In this document: positions 9,482 through 17,618 of the stretch, piece after piece | Position numbering within the stretch: position 1 is the first letter of the stretch | Layout of the letters: each line of letters opens with the position of its first letter | Assembly: GCA_021773035.1 (NCBI GenBank) | Contig: JAJFKU010000023.1 | Location: forward strand, 225,711-289,710 | Origin: Woeseiaceae bacterium | GTDB taxonomy: Bacteria; Pseudomonadota; Gammaproteobacteria; Steroidobacterales; Woeseiaceae | Length of the DNA stretch: 64,000 nucleotides | Reading direction: 5' to 3' | The notes under the pieces: model-generated | Told to the model about the DNA's origin: nothing | What the model saw: only the letters and a program-made list of their open reading frames with translations | Databases searched by the model: none | Translations under genes and position numbers: made by a program

Positions 9482-10168
9482 ATGTCAGAAGCGGTACTGG
9501 ATAGCGGAGCTGCCGATGCTCCCGACAAGCAAGGTCTTGTAGAAGACTGGTCGCGGGACAAGCAGGTTTTTGGCGTGCCTTGGGGCAAGGCCATGATGTG
9601 GATATTCCTGCTCTCGGACACCTTCATCTTCAGCTGTTTCCTGGTTGGCTACATGATGGTGCGAATCTCGACGACGGACCCGTGGCCAAACCCATCCGAA
9701 GTGTTCGCGTTGGATGCATTCGGTGTTCCGGTGCCATTGCTGCTTATCGCGATCATGACGTTCATTCTCATAACGTCCTCCGGCACGATGGCGCTCGCCG
9801 TCAACATGGGCTATCGAAAGGATCGAAAGAAGACGTTCTGGTTGATGGTGGCTACAGCGATTCTGGGGGCCTCATTCGTCTGCATGCAGGCGTACGAATG
9901 GTCCAAGTTGATCTCCGAGGGTGTGCGTCCCTGGGGTAATCCGTTCGGCGCAGCGCAGTTTGGTTCGAGCTTTTTTATGATCACCGGCTTTCACGGAATG
10001 CACGTAAGCGCCGGCGTCATCTACCTGCTTGTCATCGCGTTTCGTGTCCGGAACGGGTTCTACGAAAAGCGCGGCGGCAACTATGAAATCGTCGAGATCA
10101 CTGGCCTTTACTGGCATTTCGTTGACCTCGTGTGGGTGTTTATTTTCGCGTTCTTCTACCTCTGGTAA
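9482..10168 (+). CDS. coxC: cytochrome c oxidase subunit III (second copy)
   Basis: A 228-residue membrane protein with the standard subunit III pattern: WGKAMMWIFLLSDTFIFSC near the N-terminus, FFMITGFHGMHVSAGVIYL near residues 160-180, and ITGLYWHFVDLVWVFIFAFF at the C-terminus. It has a closer match to canonical CoxC than the preceding paralogue. It starts 9 bases after that gene, downstream of a purine-rich AAGGGG site. Confidence 0.92.
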   Translation: MSEAVLDSGAADAPDKQGLVEDWSRDKQVFGVPWGKAMMWIFLLSDTFIFSCFLVGYMMVRISTTDPWPNPSEVFALDAFGVPVPLLLIAIMTFILITSSGTMALAVNMGYRKDRKKTFWLMVATAILGASFVCMQAYEWSKLISEGVRPWGNPFGAAQFGSSFFMITGFHGMHVSAGVIYLLVIAFRVRNGFYEKRGGNYEIVEITGLYWHFVDLVWVFIFAFFYLW

Positions 10169-10186
10169 GAAACAGGACTAATCGAT

Positions 10187-10531
10187 ATGGCTGCAGACAG
10201 CACACAGCATCCGCTGAAAATTTACTGGATTATGTGGGGTGCGCTCTTCGTACTCAGTACCTTTTCTTACATGACAGACTTCATGGGCGACGGCACATTG
10301 CGCACGTTCCTGATCCTGCTCTTCATGCTCGCCAAGGCCGGTGGTATTGTCTGGATATTTATGCACATGGGCTGGGAGCGAATCGCGTTGAAGCTCGCTA
10401 TCCTCGGCCCGCCGATTGCCATCCTGGTGCTCATCACCCTGATGGCGCTGGAGGGTAACTATGTCGAGGAGTCGAGGTTGCAAAATTACGGTGAAAGCAC
10501 CTTTGAGCCGGAGACGCCGGTGCATCACTGA
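10187..10531 (+). CDS. cytochrome c oxidase subunit IV family protein
   Basis: A 114-residue protein with three hydrophobic helices (about residues 14-35, 38-58 and 66-90), including the conserved LLFMLAKAGGIVWIFMHM. This is the small prokaryotic subunit IV (DUF/COX4_pro-type), thought to stabilise the oxidase. It is the last gene of the oxidase operon, followed by a strong terminator. Confidence 0.85.
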   Translation: MAADSTQHPLKIYWIMWGALFVLSTFSYMTDFMGDGTLRTFLILLFMLAKAGGIVWIFMHMGWERIALKLAILGPPIAILVLITLMALEGNYVEESRLQNYGESTFEPETPVHH

Positions 10532-10552
10532 GGAGATTTCGGCAAACTGAGA

Positions 10553-10582
10553 GGGCCCGCGTTTGCGGGCCCTTTCTTTTTT
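10553..10582 (+). terminator. Rho-independent terminator of the cox operon
   Basis: GGGCCCGC (10553-10560), loop GTTT, GCGGGCCC (10565-10572), then TTTCTTTTTT. Perfect 8-bp GC stem plus T-run, 22 bases after the subunit IV stop. Confidence 0.95.
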
Positions 10583-10645
10583 GGCATGGAGTTCATGCAC
10601 GGCGTAAGCTGGCTGCTGTTTGTTTCTCCGGTGAGTGAGGCTGAT

Positions 10646-11077
10646 ATGGGAATTCCAGTCGTTGCGAAGACTGACGATGAAATCGCCCGCTGTTTCGCGG
10701 TAGTGGCGGAGTTGAGGTCTCACCTGCAGGCCGATTCCTTTGTCGGCATGGTGCGATCGATGCAGAGCGAGGGCTATTGTCTGGCATTTATCGAAGACGA
10801 CGCCGAGATCGTCGCGGTCGCGGGCTACCGGATTCATACGACGCTGTTCATGGGCAAGAACCTGTACGTCGATGACCTGGTAACGACCGACAGCGTACGC
10901 TCGAAGGGCTACGGTAAAACGATGCTGGACTGGCTGCGGTCCGTCGCGCAGGATGCGGACTGCGCGTATCTGCACCTCGATTCCGGGACGCAGCGGCACC
11001 GGGCGCACCGCTTCTATCTGCGACAGGGGATGGATATTACAAATTTTCACTTCAGCCAAAAAATCGACCGGAGCTAG
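10646..11077 (+). CDS. GNAT-family N-acetyltransferase
   Basis: A 143-residue acetyl-CoA-dependent transferase. The acetyl-CoA-binding motif A is seen in VDDLVTTDSVRSKGYGKTML (RxxGxG/A type), followed by HLDSGTQRHRAHRFYLRQGM, the usual motif B with the conserved Tyr. ATG 10646 is chosen over ATG 10586 because the upstream start lies right after the cox terminator T-run and would add 20 residues with no homology feel. The gene ends 3 bases before nupC, so it probably shares a transcript with the nucleoside genes. The acceptor substrate is unknown. Confidence 0.82.
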   Translation: MGIPVVAKTDDEIARCFAVVAELRSHLQADSFVGMVRSMQSEGYCLAFIEDDAEIVAVAGYRIHTTLFMGKNLYVDDLVTTDSVRSKGYGKTMLDWLRSVAQDADCAYLHLDSGTQRHRAHRFYLRQGMDITNFHFSQKIDRS

Positions 11078-11080
11078 TCC

Positions 11081-12301
11081 ATGCAAATAGTGATGAGCCT
11101 GATTGGCGTCGTAACGATTTTTTCGCTCGCGCTGCTGTTGTCGAATAATCGCCGTGCGATTAACCGGCGTACTGTTGCAATAGCTTTCGCTATTCAGGCA
11201 ATTGTTGGCGGTTTCGTATTGTTCGTTCCTGCAGGCGGCCTGGTTCTCGACAGAGTTGTCAAGGGCGTGCAGTACGTTATCAATTACGGCAACGATGGCA
11301 TCGCGTTCCTGTTCGGCACCAACATCAACGACTCGCTGGGTTTTACTATCGCCTTCAACGTGCTGCCGGTCATCGTATTCTTTGCCGCGTTGATGTCGGT
11401 GCTCTACTACCTGGGCATTATGCAGCGCGTGGTCGGTGTATTCGGCGGCTGGCTGCATAAGCTACTGCAAACCAGTCATGCGGAATCCGTGAGTGCCGTA
11501 TCGAATATTTTCGTCGGCCATACGGACGCGCCGCTGGTCGTCCGGCCGTATCTCGCTCGCATGAGCCAGTCCGAATTGTTCGCGGTCATGACCGGCGGCT
11601 GTGCGACCATCGCCGGTGCCGTGATGATGGGTTATGCGCAGATGGGCGTTGATCTGAAGTACCTGATCACAGCAAGCTTCATGGCGGCCCCGGGTGGCCT
11701 GATGATCGCGAAGATCATGATGCCGGAGACAGAGTCTTCCGCGGATATTCCGATACCCGAGGAAAGCGACGACAACGGGGCTGTGAATATCTTCGAGGCC
11801 ATCGGCAACGGCGCGATGACCGGCATGCAGGTTGCGCTCAGCGTCGGTGCGATGCTGATCGCGTTTGTCGGGCTGATCTATCTCTTCAACGGCCTGCTGT
11901 CCGGTGTCGGCGCCTGGTTCGGTATCGAGGGGTTGACGCTGCAGTGGCTGTTGGGGCAGCTGTTTTCACCCGTCGCCTATTTACTGGGCGTGCCCTGGGA
12001 CGAGGCGGTTCAGGCTGGCAGCCTGATCGGGCAAAAGCTGGTCATCAACGAGTTTTATGCCTATGCCAGTTTTGTCGAGATCAAGGACACGCTGTCTGCG
12101 CACACGCAACTCGTTGTAACCTTTGCGCTTTGCGGCTTTTCGAACCTGGCGTCGATCGCCATCCTGCTGGGCGGGCTGGGGGCGATTGTTCCGTCCAGGC
12201 GCCACGATATCGCCAGACTTGGCCTTCGGGCTGTCATTGGCGGTACACTGGTAAACCTAATGAATGCGGCGCTGGCAGGGGCTTTTTTCGCACTGCAGTA
12301 G
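11081..12301 (+). CDS. concentrative nucleoside transporter, NupC family (first copy)
   Basis: A 406-residue inner-membrane carrier. Diagnostic CNT-family stretches are present: [35 protein letters not shown], and [13 protein letters not shown] followed by [18 protein letters not shown]. These form the nucleoside and cation sites, so ion-coupled uptake of nucleosides is expected. It is immediately followed by phosphopentomutase (deoB), and a paralogue sits at 18992 behind deoA. The charged insert near residues 220-235 ([15 protein letters not shown]) differs between the two copies. Confidence 0.93.
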   Translation: MQIVMSLIGVVTIFSLALLLSNNRRAINRRTVAIAFAIQAIVGGFVLFVPAGGLVLDRVVKGVQYVINYGNDGIAFLFGTNINDSLGFTIAFNVLPVIVFFAALMSVLYYLGIMQRVVGVFGGWLHKLLQTSHAESVSAVSNIFVGHTDAPLVVRPYLARMSQSELFAVMTGGCATIAGAVMMGYAQMGVDLKYLITASFMAAPGGLMIAKIMMPETESSADIPIPEESDDNGAVNIFEAIGNGAMTGMQVALSVGAMLIAFVGLIYLFNGLLSGVGAWFGIEGLTLQWLLGQLFSPVAYLLGVPWDEAVQAGSLIGQKLVINEFYAYASFVEIKDTLSAHTQLVVTFALCGFSNLASIAILLGGLGAIVPSRRHDIARLGLRAVIGGTLVNLMNAALAGAFFALQ

Positions 12302-12315
12302 ATCGGGACAATGCC

Positions 12316-13515
12316 ATGGCAAGAGCAATTATTCTGGTGCTGGACTCCTTTGGCGTAGGCGCGACAGCCGACGCTGACAAGTTCAACGATGTCGGTGCCG
12401 ACACCTTCGGCCATATTGCGAAGGCACGGGCGGAGTCTGCCGCCGGTCCCTTGCAGTTACCCAACCTCGCCAGTCTCGGCCTGTTCCACGCCGGCCAGGA
12501 GAGCAGCGGCGTGTTCTCGCCCGGGTATGACCCCGATATCGAAATCATCGGCGCCTACGGACACGCTGCGGAACTCAGCAGTGGTAAGGACACACCCAGC
12601 GGACACTGGGAAATCGCCGGTGTGCCGGTGTTGTTCGACTGGGGTTACTTTACCGGCAAGGACGAGGCGTTCCCGAAAGAGCTGCTGAGTGAACTGATCG
12701 AACGTGCCGATCTGCCCGGCGTGCTCGGCAACTGTCATGCGTCGGGAACGACGATTATTGCCGAACTCGGCGACGAACACGTTGCCAGTGGCAAGCCGAT
12801 TGTTTACACCTCAGCGGACAGCGTTTTTCAGATCGCCTGTCATGAAGAGTCTTTCGGCCTGCAGCGATTGTATGAACTGTGCGATATCGCCAGGGAACTG
12901 GTCGATAAATACAATATCGGTCGGGTCATTGCGCGGCCGTTTGTCGGCGACGGTCCCAAGACCTATGTCCGTACCGGTAATCGACGCGATCTAACAACAC
13001 CGCCTCATGCACCGACCGTGCTCGATAAACTCGCGGACAGCGGTGGCGAGGTTGTCAGCGTCGGGAAAATCTCCGATATCTATGCGCACATGGGCATTAC
13101 GAAGAAGGTGAAGGCCAGTGGCAATGCCGCCCTGTTCGATGCGACGCTGGATGCGATCAACGAGGCGGGCGATCGCTCCATCGTGTTCACGAACTTCGTC
13201 GATTTCGACATGTTGTACGGACATCGGCGCGATGTCGAAGGTTATGCGACCGCGTTGGAGTATCTGGATGGGCGCTTGCCCGAGATACTGGCATTAATGG
13301 GCGAGGGCGATCTGCTGGTGCTGTGCGCCGACCACGGCTGCGATCCCACCTGGCCCGGCAGCGATCACACGCGCGAGCATATTCCGGTGCTGGTCTACGG
13401 CTCCGGTGTGAGACCGGGTTCGCTGGGGCGCCGTGAGACCTTTGCCGATATCGGCCAGAGCCTCGCCGTGCATTTCGATTTGTCGCCGATGGATTACGGC
13501 ACCAGTTTCGTTTGA
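12316..13515 (+). CDS. deoB: phosphopentomutase
   Basis: A 399-residue cytosolic metalloenzyme interconverting (deoxy)ribose-1-phosphate and 5-phosphate, linking nucleoside phosphorolysis to central metabolism. Alkaline-phosphatase-fold motifs: [11 protein letters not shown] at the start (metal-binding Asp10), [12 protein letters not shown] with the phosphothreonine region, and [19 protein letters not shown] near the end with metal-binding Asp/His. ATG 12316 gives the standard DeoB length and N-terminus; the frame is open much further upstream inside nupC but that is a shadow. Follows nupC by 14 bases. Confidence 0.96.
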   Translation: MARAIILVLDSFGVGATADADKFNDVGADTFGHIAKARAESAAGPLQLPNLASLGLFHAGQESSGVFSPGYDPDIEIIGAYGHAAELSSGKDTPSGHWEIAGVPVLFDWGYFTGKDEAFPKELLSELIERADLPGVLGNCHASGTTIIAELGDEHVASGKPIVYTSADSVFQIACHEESFGLQRLYELCDIARELVDKYNIGRVIARPFVGDGPKTYVRTGNRRDLTTPPHAPTVLDKLADSGGEVVSVGKISDIYAHMGITKKVKASGNAALFDATLDAINEAGDRSIVFTNFVDFDMLYGHRRDVEGYATALEYLDGRLPEILALMGEGDLLVLCADHGCDPTWPGSDHTREHIPVLVYGSGVRPGSLGRRETFADIGQSLAVHFDLSPMDYGTSFV

Positions 13516-13522
13516 GACAGTT

Positions 13523-13556
13523 ACCAGCGTGTCGAGGTAGGGCCTACCCTGCTGGT
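13523..13556. other. palindromic hairpin between convergent genes
   Basis: ACCAGC (13523-13528) pairs with GCTGGT (13551-13556), enclosing a second palindrome GGTAGGGCCTACC (13536-13548). It lies between the deoB stop and the stop of the opposite-strand DMT gene. Without a T-run it is not a classical intrinsic terminator, but it could end transcription from both sides. Confidence 0.45.
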
Positions 13557-13563
13557 TGATAAG

Positions 13564-14445
13564 TCACGAGCCTTTGCTCGTGCCCCTGGATACGATGCCG
13601 GTAGCCAACGCCGTCCCGGCGAAAATGATGACGGCACCGACAATCATGATGAGCGTAATTTTCTCGTCCAATACGATCGCCCCCCAGAACACTGCGAATG
13701 CCGGCAGCAGGTAGGTAACCGTGATGGCTTTCGCAGGCCCGACATGTCGTATCAGCCGGAAATACAGAATATAAGCAAAGCCCGTGCTCGCGGTGCCGAG
13801 GATGACGACGGATATCCAGGCATCCATCGAGATCGCATGCTGAGGCCAATAGGCAACGGCACCCGGTAGTAGAAACAGCGACGCGGCGATCATGCTGCCG
13901 GTTGCGACAGACAATGAGCTCAGGCCGCCCGCGTGTTTCTTCGTAAAGTTGGCGGCAATGCCGTAACAGAAGGAACCCAGTAAGCCTGCCGCAATTGCCA
14001 TGGCTGCACCGTCAATACCGAACGACAGTTTCGGCCAGGTCAGAACAGTGACGCCAACAATACCGACGAACAAGCCGGCGGACTGCAACGCCGTCAGTTT
14101 TTCAGACAACCATAGCCAGGCGATTATGGCCGCAAACAGCGGTGCCGTGGCGTTCAGGATCGACGCATAACCGGCGGTGAGGGTAAGTGTTGAGTAGGCG
14201 AATAAATAGAACGGTATTGCCGAGTTGACGACACCGAGAAACACCAGCTTCTTCCAGTCTTGACGCAACGACGCCAGATTTTCGCGAATTAGCAGTACCG
14301 GCAACAACACCAGGGCGGCAATCGCAACACGCAGCTCAACCAGAACGACGGGCCCGAATTCCGGTGACGCGATGCGCATGAATAGAAACGACGCGCCCCA
14401 AACGGCGGCGAGCAGGATCAGTTCTATCGCGTCTCTTAATTTGAT
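13564..14445 (-). CDS. DMT-superfamily (EamA) transporter with non-canonical start
   Basis: A drug/metabolite-type exporter with two EamA repeats and about ten helices (for example TAGYASILNATAPLFAAIIA and AKAITVTYLLPAFAVFWGAI). Translation from the first ATG (14379) would lose the first membrane helix. Extending upstream in frame adds KLRDAIELILLAAVWGASFL, the normal EamA N-terminus, but the only plausible start is ATC at 14445, preceded by AAAGGG 8 bases upstream; a stop lies five codons further up. About 293 residues from that start matches family length. The substrate is unknown. Possibly a real ATC start or a mutated or misread ATG. Confidence 0.8.
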   Translation of the reverse strand: MKLRDAIELILLAAVWGASFLFMRIASPEFGPVVLVELRVAIAALVLLPVLLIRENLASLRQDWKKLVFLGVVNSAIPFYLFAYSTLTLTAGYASILNATAPLFAAIIAWLWLSEKLTALQSAGLFVGIVGVTVLTWPKLSFGIDGAAMAIAAGLLGSFCYGIAANFTKKHAGGLSSLSVATGSMIAASLFLLPGAVAYWPQHAISMDAWISVVILGTASTGFAYILYFRLIRHVGPAKAITVTYLLPAFAVFWGAIVLDEKITLIMIVGAVIIFAGTALATGIVSRGTSKGS

Positions 14446-14590
14446 GGCGAATGCCCTTTGTTATTGTTGGCGGGTCAGATCGATTTTACAGATCGTGTGG
14501 GTGAGATGAAACATGCATGAAGATGTGGGTTCTAATGAAGGTCGTGCCAGTTTGTTCGGCAGCGCCGGCCGAGCCGAAAAGCCTTTATTG

Positions 14591-14757
14591 GGATGGCTCC
14601 CTGGTATTCGCGAACGGTAATCGGCGCAGGCGGGCGGGCGACAGAGTGCTCACTAGGAATGGCTCCCTGGCGATCCCGCTTGACGGGACCGCAGGGAGCC
14701 ATTCCGGTATATACCTCCAGATCAATGACCCTGCGCAAATGCAAGTGCGTCAATGTC
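14591..14757. repeat. intergenic repeat family I, copy A
   Basis: The block 14701-14757 (beginning ATTCCGGTAT) matches 45131-45187 at 50 of 57 positions. Just upstream, GGAATGGCTCCCTG (14656-14669) pairs perfectly with CAGGGAGCCATTCC (14692-14705), and a further direct copy GGATGGCTCCCTGG sits at 14591. No convincing ORF lies here. The copy is downstream of the thioesterase gene and upstream of the DMT gene on the same strand. The 320-base stretch 14446-14768 otherwise holds nothing I can name. Confidence 0.7.
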
Positions 14758-14768
14758 TGACCAGCCGC

Positions 14769-15230
14769 CTAACCACTACGCCACGAATCCGCCACCCGTA
14801 TCGCAATCACCTCGCCTTCCGCCGTCTGCACGCCGCCAGAGTAGACCCGGCATTTGACAACGGTCTTCTTCTCCCCGCATTCCTCGATAGTGGCACGTAA
14901 CTCAATGTCCTGATCGATCGGTGTCGGCGCCAGGTAGTTGACCGTCAGGCGACCGGTCACGCACCAGATTTCCGGCGCTTCGCCGGTTTCACGGCCCTCC
15001 TTGCGATAGTAGTTACTGATTGCCGTGCCGACACTGTGACAGTCGATCAGGCTGGCAATGGTGCCACCGTATACGTACTGCGGCGGCCCGGCGCATTGCT
15101 CGGGCTTTGGCGTATAGCGACACACACTTTCGTCACCTTCCCAGTGGCTCTTGATGCGCATTCCCTGCGCGTTGTCGGGTCCGCAGCCATAGCAGTTGTT
15201 ACCCGGCATCTGGTCCTGTATTGCCGTCAT
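14769..15230 (-). CDS. PaaI-type hotdog-fold thioesterase
   Basis: A 153-residue cytosolic protein. GGTIASLIDCHSVGTAI matches the hotdog catalytic helix with the conserved Gly-Gly and Asp, and TVNYLAPTPIDQDIELRATI is the following strand pair typical of PaaI/4HBT thioesterases. The N-terminal NNCYGCGPDNAQGMRIKSHW is the Cys-rich opening seen in one PaaI subgroup. It hydrolyses an acyl-CoA thioester whose identity cannot be inferred. It starts 18 bases after the stop of the upstream lipoprotein deaminase gene, so co-transcription is likely. Confidence 0.82.
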   Translation of the reverse strand: MTAIQDQMPGNNCYGCGPDNAQGMRIKSHWEGDESVCRYTPKPEQCAGPPQYVYGGTIASLIDCHSVGTAISNYYRKEGRETGEAPEIWCVTGRLTVNYLAPTPIDQDIELRATIEECGEKKTVVKCRVYSGGVQTAEGEVIAIRVADSWRSG

Positions 15231-15248
15231 TCGCGAATGCCCTGAGTG

Positions 15249-16682
15249 TTATCGATTGAGTTCGTAAAGCGCGGTTTGAATCTCCGTTGCGAAAGCTTTT
15301 GCCTCTTCCGCGACGCGCTTCGTGTCGATAGTCAGTAGCTGCCGGTCTTTCATCAGGACCTTACCGTCCACGACAACCGATGCAACATCCTGCTCATCCG
15401 TGACGTAGACGAGGTGCGATATTACGTCGTAGGTAGGTACATGGTGGACATCGTCAAAGGCGACCTGAATGATATCGGCGCGCTTGCCGACTTCGATCGA
15501 ACCGATCGTGTCGCCCAGACCTATTGCCGTGGCGCCACCGCTGGTCGCCATTTTTAGGACCGTAGGCGCCGACATAACGACCGGGTCCATGCGGTCAACC
15601 TTCTGCAGGAATGCTGCGAGCCGCATTTCTTCCCACATATCCAGGTCGTTGTTACTGGCTGCGCCGTCGGTGCCGAGCCCCATCCGCACACCCGCCTGCA
15701 GCATCTCGGCGACCGGCGAAATTCCGGACGCGATTTTCATATTGGACGTCGGATTGTGAATCACGCCAACCTTGCGCTCGACAAGTATGGAAATCTCTTC
15801 CTCGGTCGGCCAGACCATATGGGCGGCAATCGTCGGTCCGTCGAAGAAGCCGATCGATTCGGCCAGTTCGACACTGGTCATGCCAAAAGTGTCCTTCGAG
15901 TACTGTAGCTCGAACGGCGACTCGGACATGTGAATGCTGATGCTGGTGTCGTGTTCGATCGCCGCCGCGCGGGTGGCCTTGAGCTGTTCGGCATTCAGCG
16001 TGTAGTTCGCATGTGGTCCGAAAATCGGTGTAATCCGGCTGTTCTTGTTCTTCCAGCGCTCGATAAAGCCGATACCCTTTCGAATCGAGTCGGCCGCGTT
16101 CTCGGCATCCGGACTGCGTTGATCGATAACCGTTGCCGATATCATCGCCCGCATGCCGCAGCTGTCGACGACCTGGGCAATCGTGTCCGGGAAGTAGTAC
16201 ATGTCGACGAAGGTCGTGGTGCCGCCACGGATCATTTCCCAGCAGGCGAGTTCAGTGCCGATGCGTACGAACTCGGTATCGACGAACTGCACTTCAGCGG
16301 GGAAGATGTAGTTGTTCAGCCAGTCCATCAGCGCAAGGTCGTCGGCGACGCCGCGCAACAGGGTCATCGCTGCGTGCGAATGTCCGTTGACGAGGCCTGG
16401 CATGACGATGCGATTCTCGCCGGGCAGGATTTCTGCAGCCGAATACTCGGCGCTGATGTCTGCCGCGTCGCCAACCGCGAGAATCAGTCCCTCGTCGATG
16501 GCGACTGCGCCGTCCTTGTAGACCGACGAACTGCCGTCCATGCTGATCACATAGTCGCCCATAATGATCAGGTCGATCTGATCGGCGTCTGCCATGGACG
16601 AACCCTGCTCTTGTGAGGGGTTGCAGGCGGCCAGGCTAAGTGATACAAAAACAAAGGAAAAACAAATACTTATTCTTTTCAT
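15249..16682 (-). CDS. lipoprotein amidohydrolase, MTA/SAH deaminase-like
   Basis: A 477-residue metal-dependent amidohydrolase of the TRZ/ATZ/MtaD group. Zinc-site motifs: GLVNGHSHAAMTLLRG (HxH), HMSESPFE (His), and LGTDGAASNNDLDM (catalytic Asp). The stretch ADDLALMDWLNNYIFPAE is typical of 5-methylthioadenosine/S-adenosylhomocysteine deaminases. The start at 16682 (RBS AAGGA) gives a signal with lipobox LAAC, so this copy should be a lipid-anchored envelope protein, whereas the family is normally cytosolic. In a nucleoside-catabolism region it may deaminate adenine nucleosides outside the inner membrane; that is inference. An upstream ATG would hide the signal and is unlikely. Confidence 0.85.
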   Translation of the reverse strand: MKRISICFSFVFVSLSLAACNPSQEQGSSMADADQIDLIIMGDYVISMDGSSSVYKDGAVAIDEGLILAVGDAADISAEYSAAEILPGENRIVMPGLVNGHSHAAMTLLRGVADDLALMDWLNNYIFPAEVQFVDTEFVRIGTELACWEMIRGGTTTFVDMYYFPDTIAQVVDSCGMRAMISATVIDQRSPDAENAADSIRKGIGFIERWKNKNSRITPIFGPHANYTLNAEQLKATRAAAIEHDTSISIHMSESPFELQYSKDTFGMTSVELAESIGFFDGPTIAAHMVWPTEEEISILVERKVGVIHNPTSNMKIASGISPVAEMLQAGVRMGLGTDGAASNNDLDMWEEMRLAAFLQKVDRMDPVVMSAPTVLKMATSGGATAIGLGDTIGSIEVGKRADIIQVAFDDVHHVPTYDVISHLVYVTDEQDVASVVVDGKVLMKDRQLLTIDTKRVAEEAKAFATEIQTALYELNR

Positions 16683-16693
16683 AGGAGGTCCTT
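16683..16693. promoter_or_regulatory. overlapping ribosome binding sites of two divergent genes
   Basis: Only 11 bases separate the two divergent start codons. On the plus strand AGGAGG (16684-16689) precedes TTG 16694; on the minus strand AAGGA from the same bases precedes ATG 16682. Each gene's promoter must therefore lie inside the other gene, making the 5' transcripts antisense to each other. Confidence 0.75.
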
Positions 16694-17593
16694 TTGGCGA
16701 CGATTGTAGCATCGAATAGTCGTGTTCCGTCATATCCGGCTCCCGCCGGCGGGCAGCTAACAGCAGAGATGCTCGCGGACTTCGACGAGTTCGGATTTCT
16801 GATACTCAGAGATTTCGTATCGGTCGAGGCGTGCGACAGATTACGCGCGAGGGCCGCCGAGCTGACAGAAGAACTCGACCCGGCTGCCGTGCGCAGTGTT
16901 TTTTCCGCGCTGCAGCAGACGCAGTTGGGAGACAGCTATTTCGAGGAGTCGGGCGACAAGATTCGCTTTTTCTTCGAGAGCGATGCGTTTGACGATAACG
17001 GCGAGCTCAGGCAATCGAAAATCGACAGCCTCAACAAGATCGGTCACGCCATGCATGATCTCGACCCGGTATTCGATGCTTTTTCGAGAACACCGGAGCT
17101 GGCGGCAACGGTGGGCAGTCTCAATTACGTCGACCCGATCGTGCTGCAGTCCATGTACATTCTGAAGCCGCCACGGATCGGCGGAGAAGTTCACTGTCAT
17201 CAGGATTCGACCTTCTTGTACACGGAACCGGAGTCCTGCATTGGTTTCTGGTTTGCACTTGAAGATGCCACCGTCGATAACGGCTGTATGCAGTTCATCC
17301 CCGGTGCTCACAAAGGACCGCTGAAACAACTTCACTACCGCGACGACAACGGCCAGATGACCTACAAAACGCTCGACGATACACCGTGGCCGGAAGGGGC
17401 GGCCGTAGCGGCGGAAGCGAAAGCCGGCACACTGGTCATATTCGATGGTCGCGCGCCGCACTTAAGCGGCCCGAACCTGTCAGATCAATCACGACATGCC
17501 TACACGCTGCACGTTATCGACAAAGAGAGCCGTTATCCGGCTGGAAACTGGTTACAGCGCGGCGCTAACTTGCCGTTCCGCGGTTTCGAGTAA
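16694..17593 (+). CDS. phytanoyl-CoA dioxygenase (PhyH) family protein
   Basis: A 299-residue Fe(II)/2-oxoglutarate oxygenase. GGEVHCHQDSTFLY contains the HxD iron ligands, and RAPHLSGPNLSDQSRHAYT contains the distal iron His and the Arg that binds 2-oxoglutarate. The TTG start at 16694 is supported by a perfect AGGAGG five bases upstream. It ends 25 bases before deoA, so it probably belongs to the same transcript. The substrate is unknown; oxidation of a modified nucleoside or base is a possibility only by context. Confidence 0.84.
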   Translation: MATIVASNSRVPSYPAPAGGQLTAEMLADFDEFGFLILRDFVSVEACDRLRARAAELTEELDPAAVRSVFSALQQTQLGDSYFEESGDKIRFFFESDAFDDNGELRQSKIDSLNKIGHAMHDLDPVFDAFSRTPELAATVGSLNYVDPIVLQSMYILKPPRIGGEVHCHQDSTFLYTEPESCIGFWFALEDATVDNGCMQFIPGAHKGPLKQLHYRDDNGQMTYKTLDDTPWPEGAAVAAEAKAGTLVIFDGRAPHLSGPNLSDQSRHAYTLHVIDKESRYPAGNWLQRGANLPFRGFE

Positions 17594-17618
17594 GGTCTGT
17601 ACGCAACTAGGGACCCCA

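Noticed and set aside
10178..11458. A 426-codon minus-strand open frame
   Set aside because: It crosses the subunit IV gene, a clear terminator, an acetyltransferase and NupC in antisense; no family motif.
11944..12315. Long N-terminal extension of deoB
   Set aside because: It overlaps the end of nupC in another frame; the normal DeoB start [13 protein letters not shown] is at 12316.
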